A DNA stretch of 50,433 nucleotides. Source: an uncultured Pseudomonadota bacterium (GTDB lineage Bacteria; Myxococcota_A; UBA9160; PR03). Location: the NCBI GenBank assembly GCA_900696485.1, contig CAADGG010000052.1, positions 1 to 50,433 on the forward strand, read 5' to 3'. The first letter of the stretch is position 1; each line of letters opens with the position of its first letter. The position numbers and the translations under genes were made by a program. The notes beneath the pieces were generated by a model, which searched no databases, had not been told where the DNA came from, and worked only from the letters and a program-made list of their open reading frames with translations. Of this stretch, positions 7,371 to 16,364 are shown in pieces.

Positions 7371-8824
7371 ACCCGCCGATCCGCTTCGGGACCAGCGGCT
7401 GGCGCGGCATCCTGACGGAAGAGGTGACGCTCCCGCGCGTACGTTCGCTCCTGGCCGGAGTCGCGGCGTGGCTGCGTGAGCCGCCCCCGCGCGGCGGGCG
7501 TCCGGCCCGGGGAGGGCCAGCTCGTGTCCTCGTGGCGCACGACACCCGCTTCCTCGGTCCCGAGCTGGCCGCGCTCGCGTGTCGAACGCTTGCGGCGGCC
7601 GGACATGTCCCCCTGCCCGTGCACAGCCCGGTCCCGACTCCCGTCGTCGCCCATGGGGTCCGGCATGGCGTGGCGGACACCGCCGTCGTCGTGACGGCCA
7701 GCCACAATCCGGCCGAGTACCAGGGCGTCAAGGTGATCGCGAGCTGGGGCGGCGGCGTCACCGATGAGCAGGCACGACGGATCGAAGTCCACGCGCGCCG
7801 CCGGCCGGCCGGTTGCGACCCGGGCGCGCTCGGGGCGCCCGCTGGGGCGGCGCAGACCCCCATCGATCTCGTCGGCCCCTACCTGTCGCGGCTCCTCGCC
7901 TGGATCGATGGGGATGCGTTCCGGCGCACGGCTCCGCGGATCGTCTACGACGCGCTTCACGGGACGGGGGCCGGCGTCACGGACCGCGCGCTGCGCGCGC
8001 TCGGAGCCCGGGTCGAACTGCTGCGCGGCGAGCGATCGGCCCGCTTCGCGGGCGGGTCGCCCGACCCGACGCAGGCGCGACTCGTCGGTCTGATCGCCGG
8101 CGTCCGTGCCCATCGAGGGAGGGCTCTCGGGCTCGCGAACGACGGGGATGCCGATCGCTACGCCGTCGTCGATACGGACGGCACCCTGCTCAGCGAGACG
8201 GAGGCGCTGGCGCTCCTGCTCGACTGGCTCGCACGCACCGGGCGCGTCCGGCGCGGCGTTGCGATCTCGCACGCCACGGGCACCCTGGTCGAGCGGGTCG
8301 CGGCGCAGTACGGGCTGCCGGTGGCGCGCTTCCCGATCGGCTTCAAGCACCTCGCCCACGCGCTCGCCACGGGCACGGCGGATGTGGCGGGGGAGGAGAG
8401 CGGCGGCTTCGCCCTCGACGCCATGGCGCGGGACAAGGATGGCATCCTCGCGTGCGTCTTGTTCGCGGAGATGCTCGCGGTCGAGCGCGCCCCGCTGGCC
8501 GTACGCCTGCGCGAGTTGTATCGCCGACACGGCCCGAGTGCCTGTGGCCGCATCGCCCTGCCGGCCGACGCGATCGCGCTCGAACGGCTCGCCCTGCTCG
8601 CGGCGGCGCCGCCGGATCGCGTCGATGGAGCCGAGGTTCGAGGCGTCGGGGATGGGGGCGGTCTGCGCCTGCTCCTCCGCGACGGATTCCTGATGCTGCG
8701 CGCATCCGGTACGGAACCGCTGGTCCGGATCTACGCAGAGGCGAGGGACCGACGCCGGCTGGCGCGCCGGCTGGCCGCCGGGTGTGCGCTGCTGCGCGTG
8801 GACGGCGCCGGCGTCGCCGACTAA
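7367..8824 (+). CDS. Phosphoglucomutase/phosphomannomutase family protein
   Basis: A 485-residue alpha-D-phosphohexomutase. All four family motifs are visible: the phosphoserine loop VVTASHNPAEYQGVKV, the metal site ANDGDADRYAVVDTDG, the sugar-binding loop GEESGGFALDAM, and the phosphate-binding LRASGTEPLVRIYAEA. The opening IRFGTSGWRGIL is also typical. The substrate (glucose, mannose or glucosamine phosphate) cannot be settled from these motifs. The GTG start overlaps the coaD stop (GTGA). It separates the two CoA synthesis genes coaD and coaBC, which is an odd placement. Confidence 0.9.
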   Translation: MNPPIRFGTSGWRGILTEEVTLPRVRSLLAGVAAWLREPPPRGGRPARGGPARVLVAHDTRFLGPELAALACRTLAAAGHVPLPVHSPVPTPVVAHGVRHGVADTAVVVTASHNPAEYQGVKVIASWGGGVTDEQARRIEVHARRRPAGCDPGALGAPAGAAQTPIDLVGPYLSRLLAWIDGDAFRRTAPRIVYDALHGTGAGVTDRALRALGARVELLRGERSARFAGGSPDPTQARLVGLIAGVRAHRGRALGLANDGDADRYAVVDTDGTLLSETEALALLLDWLARTGRVRRGVAISHATGTLVERVAAQYGLPVARFPIGFKHLAHALATGTADVAGEESGGFALDAMARDKDGILACVLFAEMLAVERAPLAVRLRELYRRHGPSACGRIALPADAIALERLALLAAAPPDRVDGAEVRGVGDGGGLRLLLRDGFLMLRASGTEPLVRIYAEARDRRRLARRLAAGCALLRVDGAGVAD

Positions 8825-8977
8825 CCTGTTGGCGTACTTGGATTTTCTTGCGAAGAGCCGTTCGAGTCCGAGCCGCTCGGGAAGCCGTGTGCGGCATCGT
8901 CGACGCTCCGGGAGCAGCGCCTGCGCGAGACACCCACCGCCGAGCTGCACGAGTGTCGACGGCCTCCCCACGTCCTC

Positions 8978-10177
8978 GTGGTGATCTCCGGCGGCATCGC
9001 GGCGTACAAGATTCCCGATCTCGTCCGCACCCTCGTCCGCGCCGGGCTCGTCGTGCGCTGTGTGATGACCCGGAGCGCGGCGCAGTTCGTCACCCCCCTC
9101 GCGCTCCAGACCGTCTCCGGCCACCCGGTGCGCGCGGATCTCTTCGATGCCTCCGAGGAAGGGGCGATCGACCATATCGCTCTCGCGGACTGGGCGGATC
9201 TCGTCCTGGTGGCCCCCGCGACGGCCAGTCTGCTGGCGAGGATGAGCCACGGTCTGGCGGACGAACTGGCGGGTACGCTGCTGCTCGCCACCCGCGCGCC
9301 GGTCCTCGCGGCCCCGGCGATGAACGTCAACATGTGGCGGCACCCGGCGACGCAGGAGAACGTCGAGCGGCTGCGCCGGCGCGGCGTTCGTTTCATCGGA
9401 CCCGAAACCGGGGCGCTCGCTTGTGGCTGGGAAGGGGAGGGCCGGCTGGCCGATCCCGCCGTGATCGCGGCGGAGGTGGAGCTGCTGCTCGCGCCGAAGC
9501 GCCTGGCCGGTGAGGTCGTCGTGGTGACGGCGGGCGGGACGCGCGAGCCGATCGATCCGGTCCGCGTCGTCGCCAATCGCTCGTCGGGGAAGATGGGAAC
9601 CGCGGTGGCTGCCGAGGCGGCACGGCGCGGCGCCCGGGTCGTGCTGATCTCCGGTCCAACGGCGTTGGCGGCGCCCGCGGGTGTGCACCGCGTGCTGGTG
9701 GAGACCGCCAGCGAGATGCGCGCGGCCGTGCAGGCGGAGCTGGGGGCCTGCACGATCTTCGTCGCCGCGGCGGCGGTGTCGGATTTCCGCCCGCTGGCTC
9801 CGGCCGCGGACAAGATCAAGAAGGACTCGATCGGCGAGGCCTCGCGGATGGTCCTCGAGCTGGAACGGACCCCCGACATCCTGGCAGAGGTCGGAGAGGC
9901 CAGTGCGCGCGAGGGCGGCGGCCGACTCGTCGTCGGCTTTGCGGCCGAGACACGGGATCTGCTCGCCGCGGCGCGCCGCAAGCTCGAGCAGAAGCGCTGT
10001 CATCTGATCGTCGCCAACGACGTCACGCGAGAGGGATCGGGTTTCGATGTCGACACCAATGTCGTGTCGTTCGTGGGACCCGGGGGCGAAGTCGAGGAGC
10101 TGTCGATGCGATCCAAGCGCGAGGTGGCCGAGCGTCTGCTCGACCGGATCGAGAAGCTGCGCGGAGAACGATCATGA
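8978..10177 (+). CDS. coaBC: Bifunctional CoaBC (phosphopantothenoylcysteine synthetase/decarboxylase)
   Basis: A 399-residue fusion catalysing the two steps that turn phosphopantothenate plus cysteine into phosphopantetheine. The N-terminal CoaC flavoprotein domain shows SGGIAAYKIPDLVRTL, the active-site region with APAMNVNMW (conserved PxMNxxMW) and GALACGWEGEGRL. The CoaB domain starts near residue 178 with VVTAGGTREPIDPVR and VANRSSGKMG. The GTG at 8978 is the first canonical start in frame, but the frame is open from 8825 and the first beta strand (VLVVISGG) appears clipped by it. A CTG at 8921, preceded by GGGAG, is a possible real start. The stop overlaps the next gene's ATG. Confidence 0.9.
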   Translation: MVISGGIAAYKIPDLVRTLVRAGLVVRCVMTRSAAQFVTPLALQTVSGHPVRADLFDASEEGAIDHIALADWADLVLVAPATASLLARMSHGLADELAGTLLLATRAPVLAAPAMNVNMWRHPATQENVERLRRRGVRFIGPETGALACGWEGEGRLADPAVIAAEVELLLAPKRLAGEVVVVTAGGTREPIDPVRVVANRSSGKMGTAVAAEAARRGARVVLISGPTALAAPAGVHRVLVETASEMRAAVQAELGACTIFVAAAAVSDFRPLAPAADKIKKDSIGEASRMVLELERTPDILAEVGEASAREGGGRLVVGFAAETRDLLAAARRKLEQKRCHLIVANDVTREGSGFDVDTNVVSFVGPGGEVEELSMRSKREVAERLLDRIEKLRGERS

Positions 10178-11499
10178 GCACGGGACACTGGGGAGTCGCG
10201 GGGGCGGTGGCGCTGCTGCTGACGGCCAGCTCCGCGGCCGCCGGGCACGTGAACGTGATTCGAGTCGCCGGGACGATCAATCCGGCCTCGTCGAGCTACA
10301 TCCAGAAGTCGATCGAGCGCAGCGAGGCCGATGGCGCCGCCGCGCTGCTGCTCGAACTCGACACGCCGGGAGGACTGGTCAGCTCGACGAAGGACATCAT
10401 CCAGGCGATCCTGAATGCGGACGTGGCGGTGGTCGTCTACGTGTCGCCGCAGGGCGCCTGGGCCGGATCCGCCGGCACCTTCATCACGATCTCCGGTCAC
10501 GTGGCGGCGATGGCGCCCGGCACCAGCATCGGAGCCGCGCACCCGGTCGGGGTCGGCACGCCGGGCGGCGGGGGCGAGCGGGAGAAAGAGGGCGCCGGGC
10601 AGGACGTCGCCGCCGAGAAGGCGGAGAACCTGCTCGTCGCGTTCATCGAATCGATCGCGACGGAACGCGAGCGCAACGTCGAGTGGGCGGCGAAGGCCGT
10701 GCGCGAATCCGTGGCGATCACGGCCGACGAAGCCCTGAAGCTGAACGTGATCGACCTCGTGGCGCAGAATCGCGGCGAGCTGATGACCGCGATCGACGGC
10801 CGAACCGTCAAGGTCGCCGGAGTCCAGCAGGCGCTCGCCGTGCGCGATGCCGAGCTGCGGATCGTCGAGATGTCGATGATCGAACGGTTCCTGCACGTGC
10901 TCGCGAGCCCCGACGTGGCGGTTCTGCTGTTGATGGCCGGCCTGCTGGGTCTCTACCTGGAGTTCAGCAATCCCGGCCTGATCCTCCCGGGTGTGGCGGG
11001 CGCCGCATGCCTGATCCTGGGCCTGATCGCGCTGCAGATCCTGCCGTTCTCGTGGCTCGGCCTGATCCTGTTCATGGCGGGGATCGGGCTGCTGATCGCG
11101 GAGCTCTTCGTCGGCGCCTACGGGGTCCTCTTTGCCCTCGGGATCGGCTGTATGCTGGTCGGCGGCGTGATGATCTTCGATGTGCCGGAAGTCAGCGGGA
11201 TTGCGGTGTCGTTCTGGTCGGTGCTGGTTCCTGCCGTGACGGGTGTGGCGCTGTTCGGCGCACTGGTCGTGTTCGGACTCGGCCGGACCATGGGCCGGCC
11301 GCAGACCGCCGGCACCGCCGAACTGGTGGGTCTCGTGGGCCGCACGGAGGAGCCGCTGACGCCCGAGGGTCGCGTGTTCGTGCGCGGCGAATATTGGAGC
11401 GCCCGCGCCGACGAGCCGGTGTCGGCCGGAGACCGGATCGAGGTCGTCGCCGTCGAGGGGATGCGACTGCGGGTGCGCAAGGCGTCCGAACGGGCCTAG
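10174..11499 (+). CDS. nfeD: NfeD-family membrane-bound serine protease
   Basis: A 441-residue long-form NfeD protein: signal peptide (residues about 1-23), a ClpP-like periplasmic protease domain, four or five transmembrane helices, and a C-terminal soluble OB-fold NfeD domain. The catalytic Ser lies in GAWAGSAGTFI and the Lys in the NVEWAAKAVRES region, as in the Ser-Lys dyad of 1510-N-type proteases that cut stomatin C-termini. The substrate partner is normally an adjacent slipin, and a slipin gene follows here. The ATG overlaps the coaBC stop (ATGA), so it should be co-transcribed with CoA synthesis genes. Confidence 0.92.
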   Translation: MSTGHWGVAGAVALLLTASSAAAGHVNVIRVAGTINPASSSYIQKSIERSEADGAAALLLELDTPGGLVSSTKDIIQAILNADVAVVVYVSPQGAWAGSAGTFITISGHVAAMAPGTSIGAAHPVGVGTPGGGGEREKEGAGQDVAAEKAENLLVAFIESIATERERNVEWAAKAVRESVAITADEALKLNVIDLVAQNRGELMTAIDGRTVKVAGVQQALAVRDAELRIVEMSMIERFLHVLASPDVAVLLLMAGLLGLYLEFSNPGLILPGVAGAACLILGLIALQILPFSWLGLILFMAGIGLLIAELFVGAYGVLFALGIGCMLVGGVMIFDVPEVSGIAVSFWSVLVPAVTGVALFGALVVFGLGRTMGRPQTAGTAELVGLVGRTEEPLTPEGRVFVRGEYWSARADEPVSAGDRIEVVAVEGMRLRVRKASERA

Positions 11500-11527
11500 A
11501 GTCTCGGATCCAGGTCGCACTCGGCGA

Positions 11528-11597
11528 TCCGGCTCCACAATCCGGCTCCACAGATCCGGCTCGACAGATCCGGCTCCAACAGATCCGGCTCCACAGG
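11528..11597. repeat. Five tandem ~14-bp repeats before the slipin gene
   Basis: Five consecutive copies of a 13-15 bp unit based on TCCGGCTCCACAGA occupy 11528-11540, 11541-11554, 11555-11568, 11569-11583 and 11584-11597. Small length and base differences separate the copies. The last unit runs directly into the AGGAGG ribosome binding site of the slipin gene, so the array will be in its 5' untranslated leader. It accounts for nearly all of the 105-bp gap between nfeD and slipin. Confidence 0.9.
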
Positions 11598-11604
11598 AGG
11601 GAAG

Positions 11605-12387
11605 ATGCTTTCATTGTCGTTTCCGGTGATCGCCGTCGGCGTATTCCTCGTGATCGTGATCATGGGGATCAAGATCCTCCAGGAGTACGAGCGCGGGGTG
11701 GTGTTCCGCCTCGGCCGCTATGCCGGCGTGAAGGAGGCCGGGATCCGCTTCATCATTCCCGGGATCGACCGGATGGTGAAGATCTCGCTGCGTGAGATCG
11801 TGATGGACATCCCGACCCAGGATGTGATCACCCGAGACAACGTCTCGGTCAAGGTGAATGCCGTGCTGTATTTCCGGGTGCTGCATCCGGAGAAGGCCGT
11901 GATCCAGGTCGAGAACTATCTCTACGGCACCTCGCAGCTGTCGCAGACCACGCTGCGCAGTGTCTGCGGACAGGCGGAACTCGACGAACTGCTTTCCGAG
12001 CGCGATTCGATCAATCGCAAGCTCCAGGAGATCATCGACCTGCAGACGGAGCCCTGGGGCGTGAAGGTGCGTGCCGTCGAACTCAAGGCCATCGATCTGG
12101 CCGAGGAGATGCGCCGCGCGATGGCCAAGCAGGCCGAGGCCGAGCGCGAGAAGCGCTCGAAGCTGATCCACGCCGAGGGCGAATTCCAGGCCGCCCAACG
12201 GCTGAAGGATGCGTCGCACATCCTCTCGCAGGAGCCGGCGGCCCTCCAGCTTCGCTATCTGCAGACGCTCACCGACATCGCCGCCGAGAAGAACTCGACG
12301 ATCCTGTTCCCGCTGCCGATGGACCTGCTGCGACCGCTGTATCTCGCCAGTGAAGCGGCGGCTCGCCGGATGGAACAGACCGACTGA
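11605..12387 (+). CDS. Slipin (stomatin/prohibitin-like SPFH protein)
   Basis: A 260-residue SPFH-domain membrane protein. One N-terminal membrane segment (about residues 2-22) is followed by the stomatin signature [12 protein letters not shown], then [24 protein letters not shown], and an Ala/Glu-rich coiled coil ([20 protein letters not shown]). The C-terminus contains the segment [13 protein letters not shown], comparable to the hydrophobic region cleaved by NfeD-type proteases in archaeal pairs. AGGAGG lies just upstream of the ATG. It follows nfeD, its usual partner, and its stop overlaps the hflK start (TGATG). Likely role: oligomeric scaffold of membrane microdomains. Confidence 0.9.
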   Translation: MLSLSFPVIAVGVFLVIVIMGIKILQEYERGVVFRLGRYAGVKEAGIRFIIPGIDRMVKISLREIVMDIPTQDVITRDNVSVKVNAVLYFRVLHPEKAVIQVENYLYGTSQLSQTTLRSVCGQAELDELLSERDSINRKLQEIIDLQTEPWGVKVRAVELKAIDLAEEMRRAMAKQAEAEREKRSKLIHAEGEFQAAQRLKDASHILSQEPAALQLRYLQTLTDIAAEKNSTILFPLPMDLLRPLYLASEAAARRMEQTD

Positions 12388-13400
12388 TGGCCCGGAAACC
12401 TCGGCCTGCGCCGTCCGCCGAGCGCGTGAAGCGCGCGGTCGGACGGACGGTGGCGAACGTGACGGCGGTGGGGCTCTCGCTCGCCGTGCTGGGTGCCTGG
12501 TCCTACTTCGGCTGGTACACGCTCGAGCCGGGCCAGGCCGCCGTGATCCTGCAGTTCGGCCGCTATCAGCGGACGGAGCTGGAGCCGGGTCTGCGCTGGC
12601 ATCTGCCGCCGCCGGCGCAGAGTCACGTCGTGGTGAACGTCGCCTCGATCAACAAGGAGGAGTTCGGGGTCCGCACGCCGGATGTCTCCGAGGCGGCGGA
12701 CGAGTCCGCGCAGGCCCCGGCCGGCCGGGGCGTCTCGATGCAGACCAGTGACGCCAATATCGTGCAGGTGGGCTTCGTCGTGCAGTACCGGATCAAGGAT
12801 GCCTTCCAGTCGCGCTACCGCATCGCCGCTCCCCGAGAGGTCCTCCGTGACACGGCCGAGGCATCGGTCCGCTCCACCGTCGGCCGCAACACCATCGATG
12901 CGGTCTTGCGCGAGAAGAAGGGCATCGTCGAACGCGAGGCGCTCGACGAGTTGCAGGCCCGACTCGACCGCTACGAGGCTGGTCTCGACGTGCTCGGTGT
13001 CGATCTGCAGGACGTGCAGCCGCCGGAGCCGGTGCGCGCGGCCTTCGACGACGTGCTCGGTGCCAGCCAGGACCGCGATCGCGCCGTCAACGAAGCGGAG
13101 GGCTACGCGAACGAAGTGCGACCTCGCGCTCGTGCCGAGGCGATCGAGCAGATCGAGAGTGCACGGGGGTACCGCGATTCGACGATCGCCGTGGCGACCG
13201 GGGAGGCCGAGCGCTTCCGCGCCCTGGCCGCCGAGTACGCCAGGGCGCCGGAGGTGATCCGGACCCGGCTGTTCCTCGAGACGATGGAGCAGATCTTGCC
13301 GCAGGTCCAGACGTACATCGTGGAGCCGGGCAGCTCCGTGCTGCCGCACCTGCCGCTCGGCCGGCCGAGCCGGGCCGCCGAGCCGGAGTCCATGCCGTGA
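12387..13400 (+). CDS. hflK: HflK-like SPFH protein
   Basis: A 337-residue membrane-anchored SPFH protein. A cytoplasmic basic N-terminus is followed by one transmembrane helix (about residues 25-47) and the HflK hallmark YTLEPGQAAVILQFGRY. The body has VQYRIKD and the alpha region LDVLGVDLQDVQPPEPVRAAFDDV that is conserved in HflK. In E. coli HflK and HflC form a periplasmic cage around the FtsH protease and modulate its activity. No ftsH is in this window. The start shares bases with the slipin stop and the gene overlaps hflC by 4 bp. Confidence 0.9.
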   Translation: MARKPRPAPSAERVKRAVGRTVANVTAVGLSLAVLGAWSYFGWYTLEPGQAAVILQFGRYQRTELEPGLRWHLPPPAQSHVVVNVASINKEEFGVRTPDVSEAADESAQAPAGRGVSMQTSDANIVQVGFVVQYRIKDAFQSRYRIAAPREVLRDTAEASVRSTVGRNTIDAVLREKKGIVEREALDELQARLDRYEAGLDVLGVDLQDVQPPEPVRAAFDDVLGASQDRDRAVNEAEGYANEVRPRARAEAIEQIESARGYRDSTIAVATGEAERFRALAAEYARAPEVIRTRLFLETMEQILPQVQTYIVEPGSSVLPHLPLGRPSRAAEPESMP

Positions 13401-14293
13401 GAAGAATCCTGCTGCTCCTCCTCGTGCTTTCGGCCGGGGCCGCGGTGCTGGTCTGGCTCGGGGAGCTCGATTTCGGGCCGGTGGTGATCACCCACGAGGA
13501 CGAGCACAAGATCGTGCTGTTCCTCGGCAATCCCATTTCCGTCCGGACCGAGCCGGGAATTTCGCTTCGCCCGCCGTTTTCGTCGGTTCGTGTGTTCGAC
13601 AGCCGTTTCCAGTACCTCAACTCCGACCCGCAGCCGATGCAGACTCGCGATGCCGAGCAGCCGGTGATCGACCACTACGTGATCTGGCGCATCATCGATC
13701 CGTTGCGTTTCTTCTCCGATTTCCCGCAGGGCATGCAGCAGGCTGCCGAGCAGGTGGATCGCGTCGCACGCTCGGATGTGCGCGAGGTCATCGGTCTGCG
13801 CACGATGCAGGAGCTGGTGGCGTCGGCACGCAGCGAGATCATGGACGACATCACCGAGCAGAGCAGCAAGCGACTGCGGGAGTTCGGGATCGAAGTCCGT
13901 GACGTGCGGATCAATGGTGTCGAGCTGCCGGAGCGCACCGAGGAGAACGTCTTCGCGCGGATGCGCAGTGAGCGCGAGCGGGTCGCCCGCAAGTACCGCG
14001 CCGAGGGCGACGAGGAAGGCCGCCGGATCCGGGCCGAAGCGGACCGCGATGCGCGCATCACGGTCGCCGAATCCCGCAAGCAGGCCGAGATCCTCCGCGG
14101 GGAAGGGGATGCGGAGTCGGCGCGGATCTATGCGGACGCGCACGAGGCCGCACCGGAGTTCTACGGGTTCGTGCGACGCCTCGAGGCCTATCGCGCGACG
14201 ATCGGTGCCAACACCACCCTGGTGTTGCCGCCGGACAACGACTTCTTCGAACTGCTCTCGGGTTTCGAAGCCCGTGACGAGGAAGGACCCTAG
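13397..14293 (+). CDS. hflC: HflC-like SPFH protein
   Basis: A 298-residue SPFH protein with one N-terminal transmembrane helix (residues about 3-22). HflC features include the VRTEPGISLRPPF stretch, VIDHYVIWRIIDP, the GIEVRDVRINGVELPE segment and the MRSERERVARKYRAEGDEE motif. The C-terminal portion (ESRKQAEILRGEGDAESARIY) is also typical. The GTG start overlaps the hflK stop (GTGA). It is the last gene of the rsmD-to-hflC run; the convergent lptG/F gene ends 11 bp further on. Confidence 0.92.
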   Translation: MRRILLLLLVLSAGAAVLVWLGELDFGPVVITHEDEHKIVLFLGNPISVRTEPGISLRPPFSSVRVFDSRFQYLNSDPQPMQTRDAEQPVIDHYVIWRIIDPLRFFSDFPQGMQQAAEQVDRVARSDVREVIGLRTMQELVASARSEIMDDITEQSSKRLREFGIEVRDVRINGVELPERTEENVFARMRSERERVARKYRAEGDEEGRRIRAEADRDARITVAESRKQAEILRGEGDAESARIYADAHEAAPEFYGFVRRLEAYRATIGANTTLVLPPDNDFFELLSGFEARDEEGP

Positions 14294-14304
14294 CCTGGAG
14301 GCTG

Positions 14305-15381
14305 CTAGCGCGGGGTCCGCGAGAGCAGCCAGCCGCCCCCCAACGTGAAAGCGAGCAGGATCAGCCACGGGGTCAACGACGGCGCCGTGACGCCTTGGGA
14401 GGCAAGTGTGGCGCCGTATTCGCGCAGCGTCGAGAAGCCGAAGAGCAGCGCAACGCCCTGGAGCGCGGGCACGGCCAGACTGTGCGTGCGCTCGACTCGC
14501 AACCCGAGCGGGATCGCCAGCAGGACGAACACGAAAGCCGCGAGCGGCTTCGTCAGGCGATCGTGGAGCAGCGCCACCGCGCGCAGGGCTTCGGGGTCGT
14601 CCGCGGGCCGGCCGTTCCGATACTCCCGCAACGCCGCGATCGAGAGGCCTTGGACACCGGCCTCGAAGAGCGCCACTTCCTCGGTGAGCACCAACTCGGT
14701 TTCGGCCAGCCGTTCGAACGCCACCGGCGCTTCCGGATCACCCGGTTGAAAGCGCCGGATCACGGCATCGGTGAGCTGCCAACGGCCTTCGCCGTCGATC
14801 CGCGCGCTGGCGGCGTGAATGCTGCGCCGCAACCGGCCCCGGGCGTCGAGCTGGAAGATCGCGACCTGCCGGAGCTCTCGGGCCTCGGGGTCGGCATCCC
14901 GGACGTTGTAGATATAGCGACCCTTGTGATACCAGAACGAACCACGGCGGAACTCGACCTGGCGTTCGTCGCCTCCGGTGAGGCGACGCCACGCCTCGTG
15001 ACTGCGGATCGCTACGGTCTCGTTGGTCACGAGACCCAGACCGGAGATGACGACACCGGCCAGCAGCAGGGGCGCGAGCACGCGCAGGGGCGAGATGCCG
15101 CTGGCCTTGATCGCGACGAACTCCAGCGCGCGAGCGGCCGTGCCGACGGCGAGGAAGGCGGCCACGAAGGCGGCCGCCGGAACGAGGAGCGGCAACCAGT
15201 GGGATGGAATCCGGAGGCCGACGTACAGCAGGACCCCGACGAAGCCCTGCGAGGCGGCCAGGATGTCCTCGAAATCGCCGAGCAGGTCGATGACCGCGAC
15301 CGCCAGCGCGAGGACCACGAGAGTGGCGGCGAAGCCGATCAGGAATCGCCACAGCAGATCGCGCGAGAGCAGGCCCGGCAC
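14305..15381 (-). CDS. LptF/LptG-family LPS export permease (YjgP/YjgQ)
   Basis: A 358-residue inner-membrane protein with three N-terminal and three C-terminal transmembrane helices around a periplasmic beta-jellyroll domain (about residues 110-270), the LptF/LptG architecture. LptF and LptG work with the LptB2 ATPase to pull lipopolysaccharide from the inner membrane. The cytoplasmic coupling region EFVAIKASGISPLRVLAPLL is clear. LptF versus LptG is not resolved, and only one copy is present here. The GTG start at 15381 lies 17 bp from the divergent ribF start, so each promoter must lie within the other gene's 5' end. Confidence 0.9.
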   Translation of the reverse strand: MPGLLSRDLLWRFLIGFAATLVVLALAVAVIDLLGDFEDILAASQGFVGVLLYVGLRIPSHWLPLLVPAAAFVAAFLAVGTAARALEFVAIKASGISPLRVLAPLLLAGVVISGLGLVTNETVAIRSHEAWRRLTGGDERQVEFRRGSFWYHKGRYIYNVRDADPEARELRQVAIFQLDARGRLRRSIHAASARIDGEGRWQLTDAVIRRFQPGDPEAPVAFERLAETELVLTEEVALFEAGVQGLSIAALREYRNGRPADDPEALRAVALLHDRLTKPLAAFVFVLLAIPLGLRVERTHSLAVPALQGVALLFGFSTLREYGATLASQGVTAPSLTPWLILLAFTLGGGWLLSRTPR

Positions 15382-15398
15382 GCGGCGGAGTCTAACCG

Positions 15399-16364
15399 GT
15401 GAGGGTCGTGCGCGGCAGCGCGATGCTCGATCGACCGCCCCGGCGCGCGGTCCTGACGATCGGGAACTTCGACGGCATCCATATCGGACACCGCGCCATC
15501 CTGCGGACCGTGACGGATCGTGCCCATGCGCTCGACGGAGAGGCCGTCGTCTATACCTTCGACCCCCATCCGCGGAAGGTCCTGCTGGGGGATGCGGCGC
15601 CCCGACTGCTCACGACGACCGAGCAGAAACTCGAACTGCTGGAGGCGGCACAGATCGAACTCGTGGTGCTCGAACCGTTCGACCTCGAGTTCGCGCGGAC
15701 GAGTCCGGAACAGTTCGTGCGGGAGTGCATCGATCGGAGGTTGGCCCCCCGCGAGGTCTACGTCGGCTACGACTTCCACTTCGGTCATGACCGCGAGGGG
15801 TCGATGCGGACGCTCACGGAGTTGGGGCCTCGCCTCGGCTTCGCGGTGACGATCGTCCCCGAAGTCACGATCGAAGGTCGTGATGTGAGTTCCACCCGGA
15901 TCCGGGAGCTGCTGGCCGCAGGCGCCGTCGAGGAGGCCCAACTGCTGCTCGGGCGTCCCCACGGCGTGCGCGGTCGTGTGGCGTATGGCGACCAGCGTGG
16001 CCGGACCCTCGGCTTTCCCACCGCCAACTTGATCCCCGAGACGGAGGTGTTGCCGTGCCCCGGCGTCTACGTCGGTCGGGTCCGCCTGCTCGACGAGCCG
16101 GCCGCCGGTCGCGATGGAGCGTCGCGCGGCACGGCGTTCGGCGCGGTCACCAACGTCGGTCGTCGCCCCACCTTCGGCCCCGGGGAGGCCGTCCTCGCGG
16201 AATCCCACCTGCTCGACTTCCGGGGGGATCTCTATGGCCGGCGCCTCGAAGTGTCCTTCGAGGCGCGGCTGCGGGAGGAGCAGCGCTTCGCCGGCCCTGA
16301 ACCGTTGCGGGAACAGATCACCCGGGACGTGATACAGGCGCGGCGCTGGCTGGACGGGTGCTAG
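15399..16364 (+). CDS. ribF: Bifunctional riboflavin kinase/FAD synthetase
   Basis: A 321-residue enzyme converting riboflavin to FMN and FAD. The N-terminal FAD synthetase domain shows TIGNFDGIHIGHRAIL and YDFHFGHDREGS, then SSTRIRELL. The C-terminal riboflavin kinase domain shows GRTLGFPTANL and GAVTNVGRRPTFG, with the catalytic Glu in ESHLLDFRGDLYG. Length is normal. The GTG at 15399 is the first in frame; an ATG at 15423 is an alternative and would lose no conserved residues. The stop overlaps the following membrane protein gene by 7 bp. Confidence 0.94.
   Translation: MRVVRGSAMLDRPPRRAVLTIGNFDGIHIGHRAILRTVTDRAHALDGEAVVYTFDPHPRKVLLGDAAPRLLTTTEQKLELLEAAQIELVVLEPFDLEFARTSPEQFVRECIDRRLAPREVYVGYDFHFGHDREGSMRTLTELGPRLGFAVTIVPEVTIEGRDVSSTRIRELLAAGAVEEAQLLLGRPHGVRGRVAYGDQRGRTLGFPTANLIPETEVLPCPGVYVGRVRLLDEPAAGRDGASRGTAFGAVTNVGRRPTFGPGEAVLAESHLLDFRGDLYGRRLEVSFEARLREEQRFAGPEPLREQITRDVIQARRWLDGC

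Noticed and set aside
7256..10003. A 915-codon open frame opposite the phosphohexomutase and coaBC genes
   Set aside because: Antisense shadow of well-supported enzymes; no motif, no ribosome site, atypical composition.
11528..11597. Second repeat array as CRISPR or as plasmid iterons
   Set aside because: No spacers, imperfect short units, and located in an operon leader with no replication gene.
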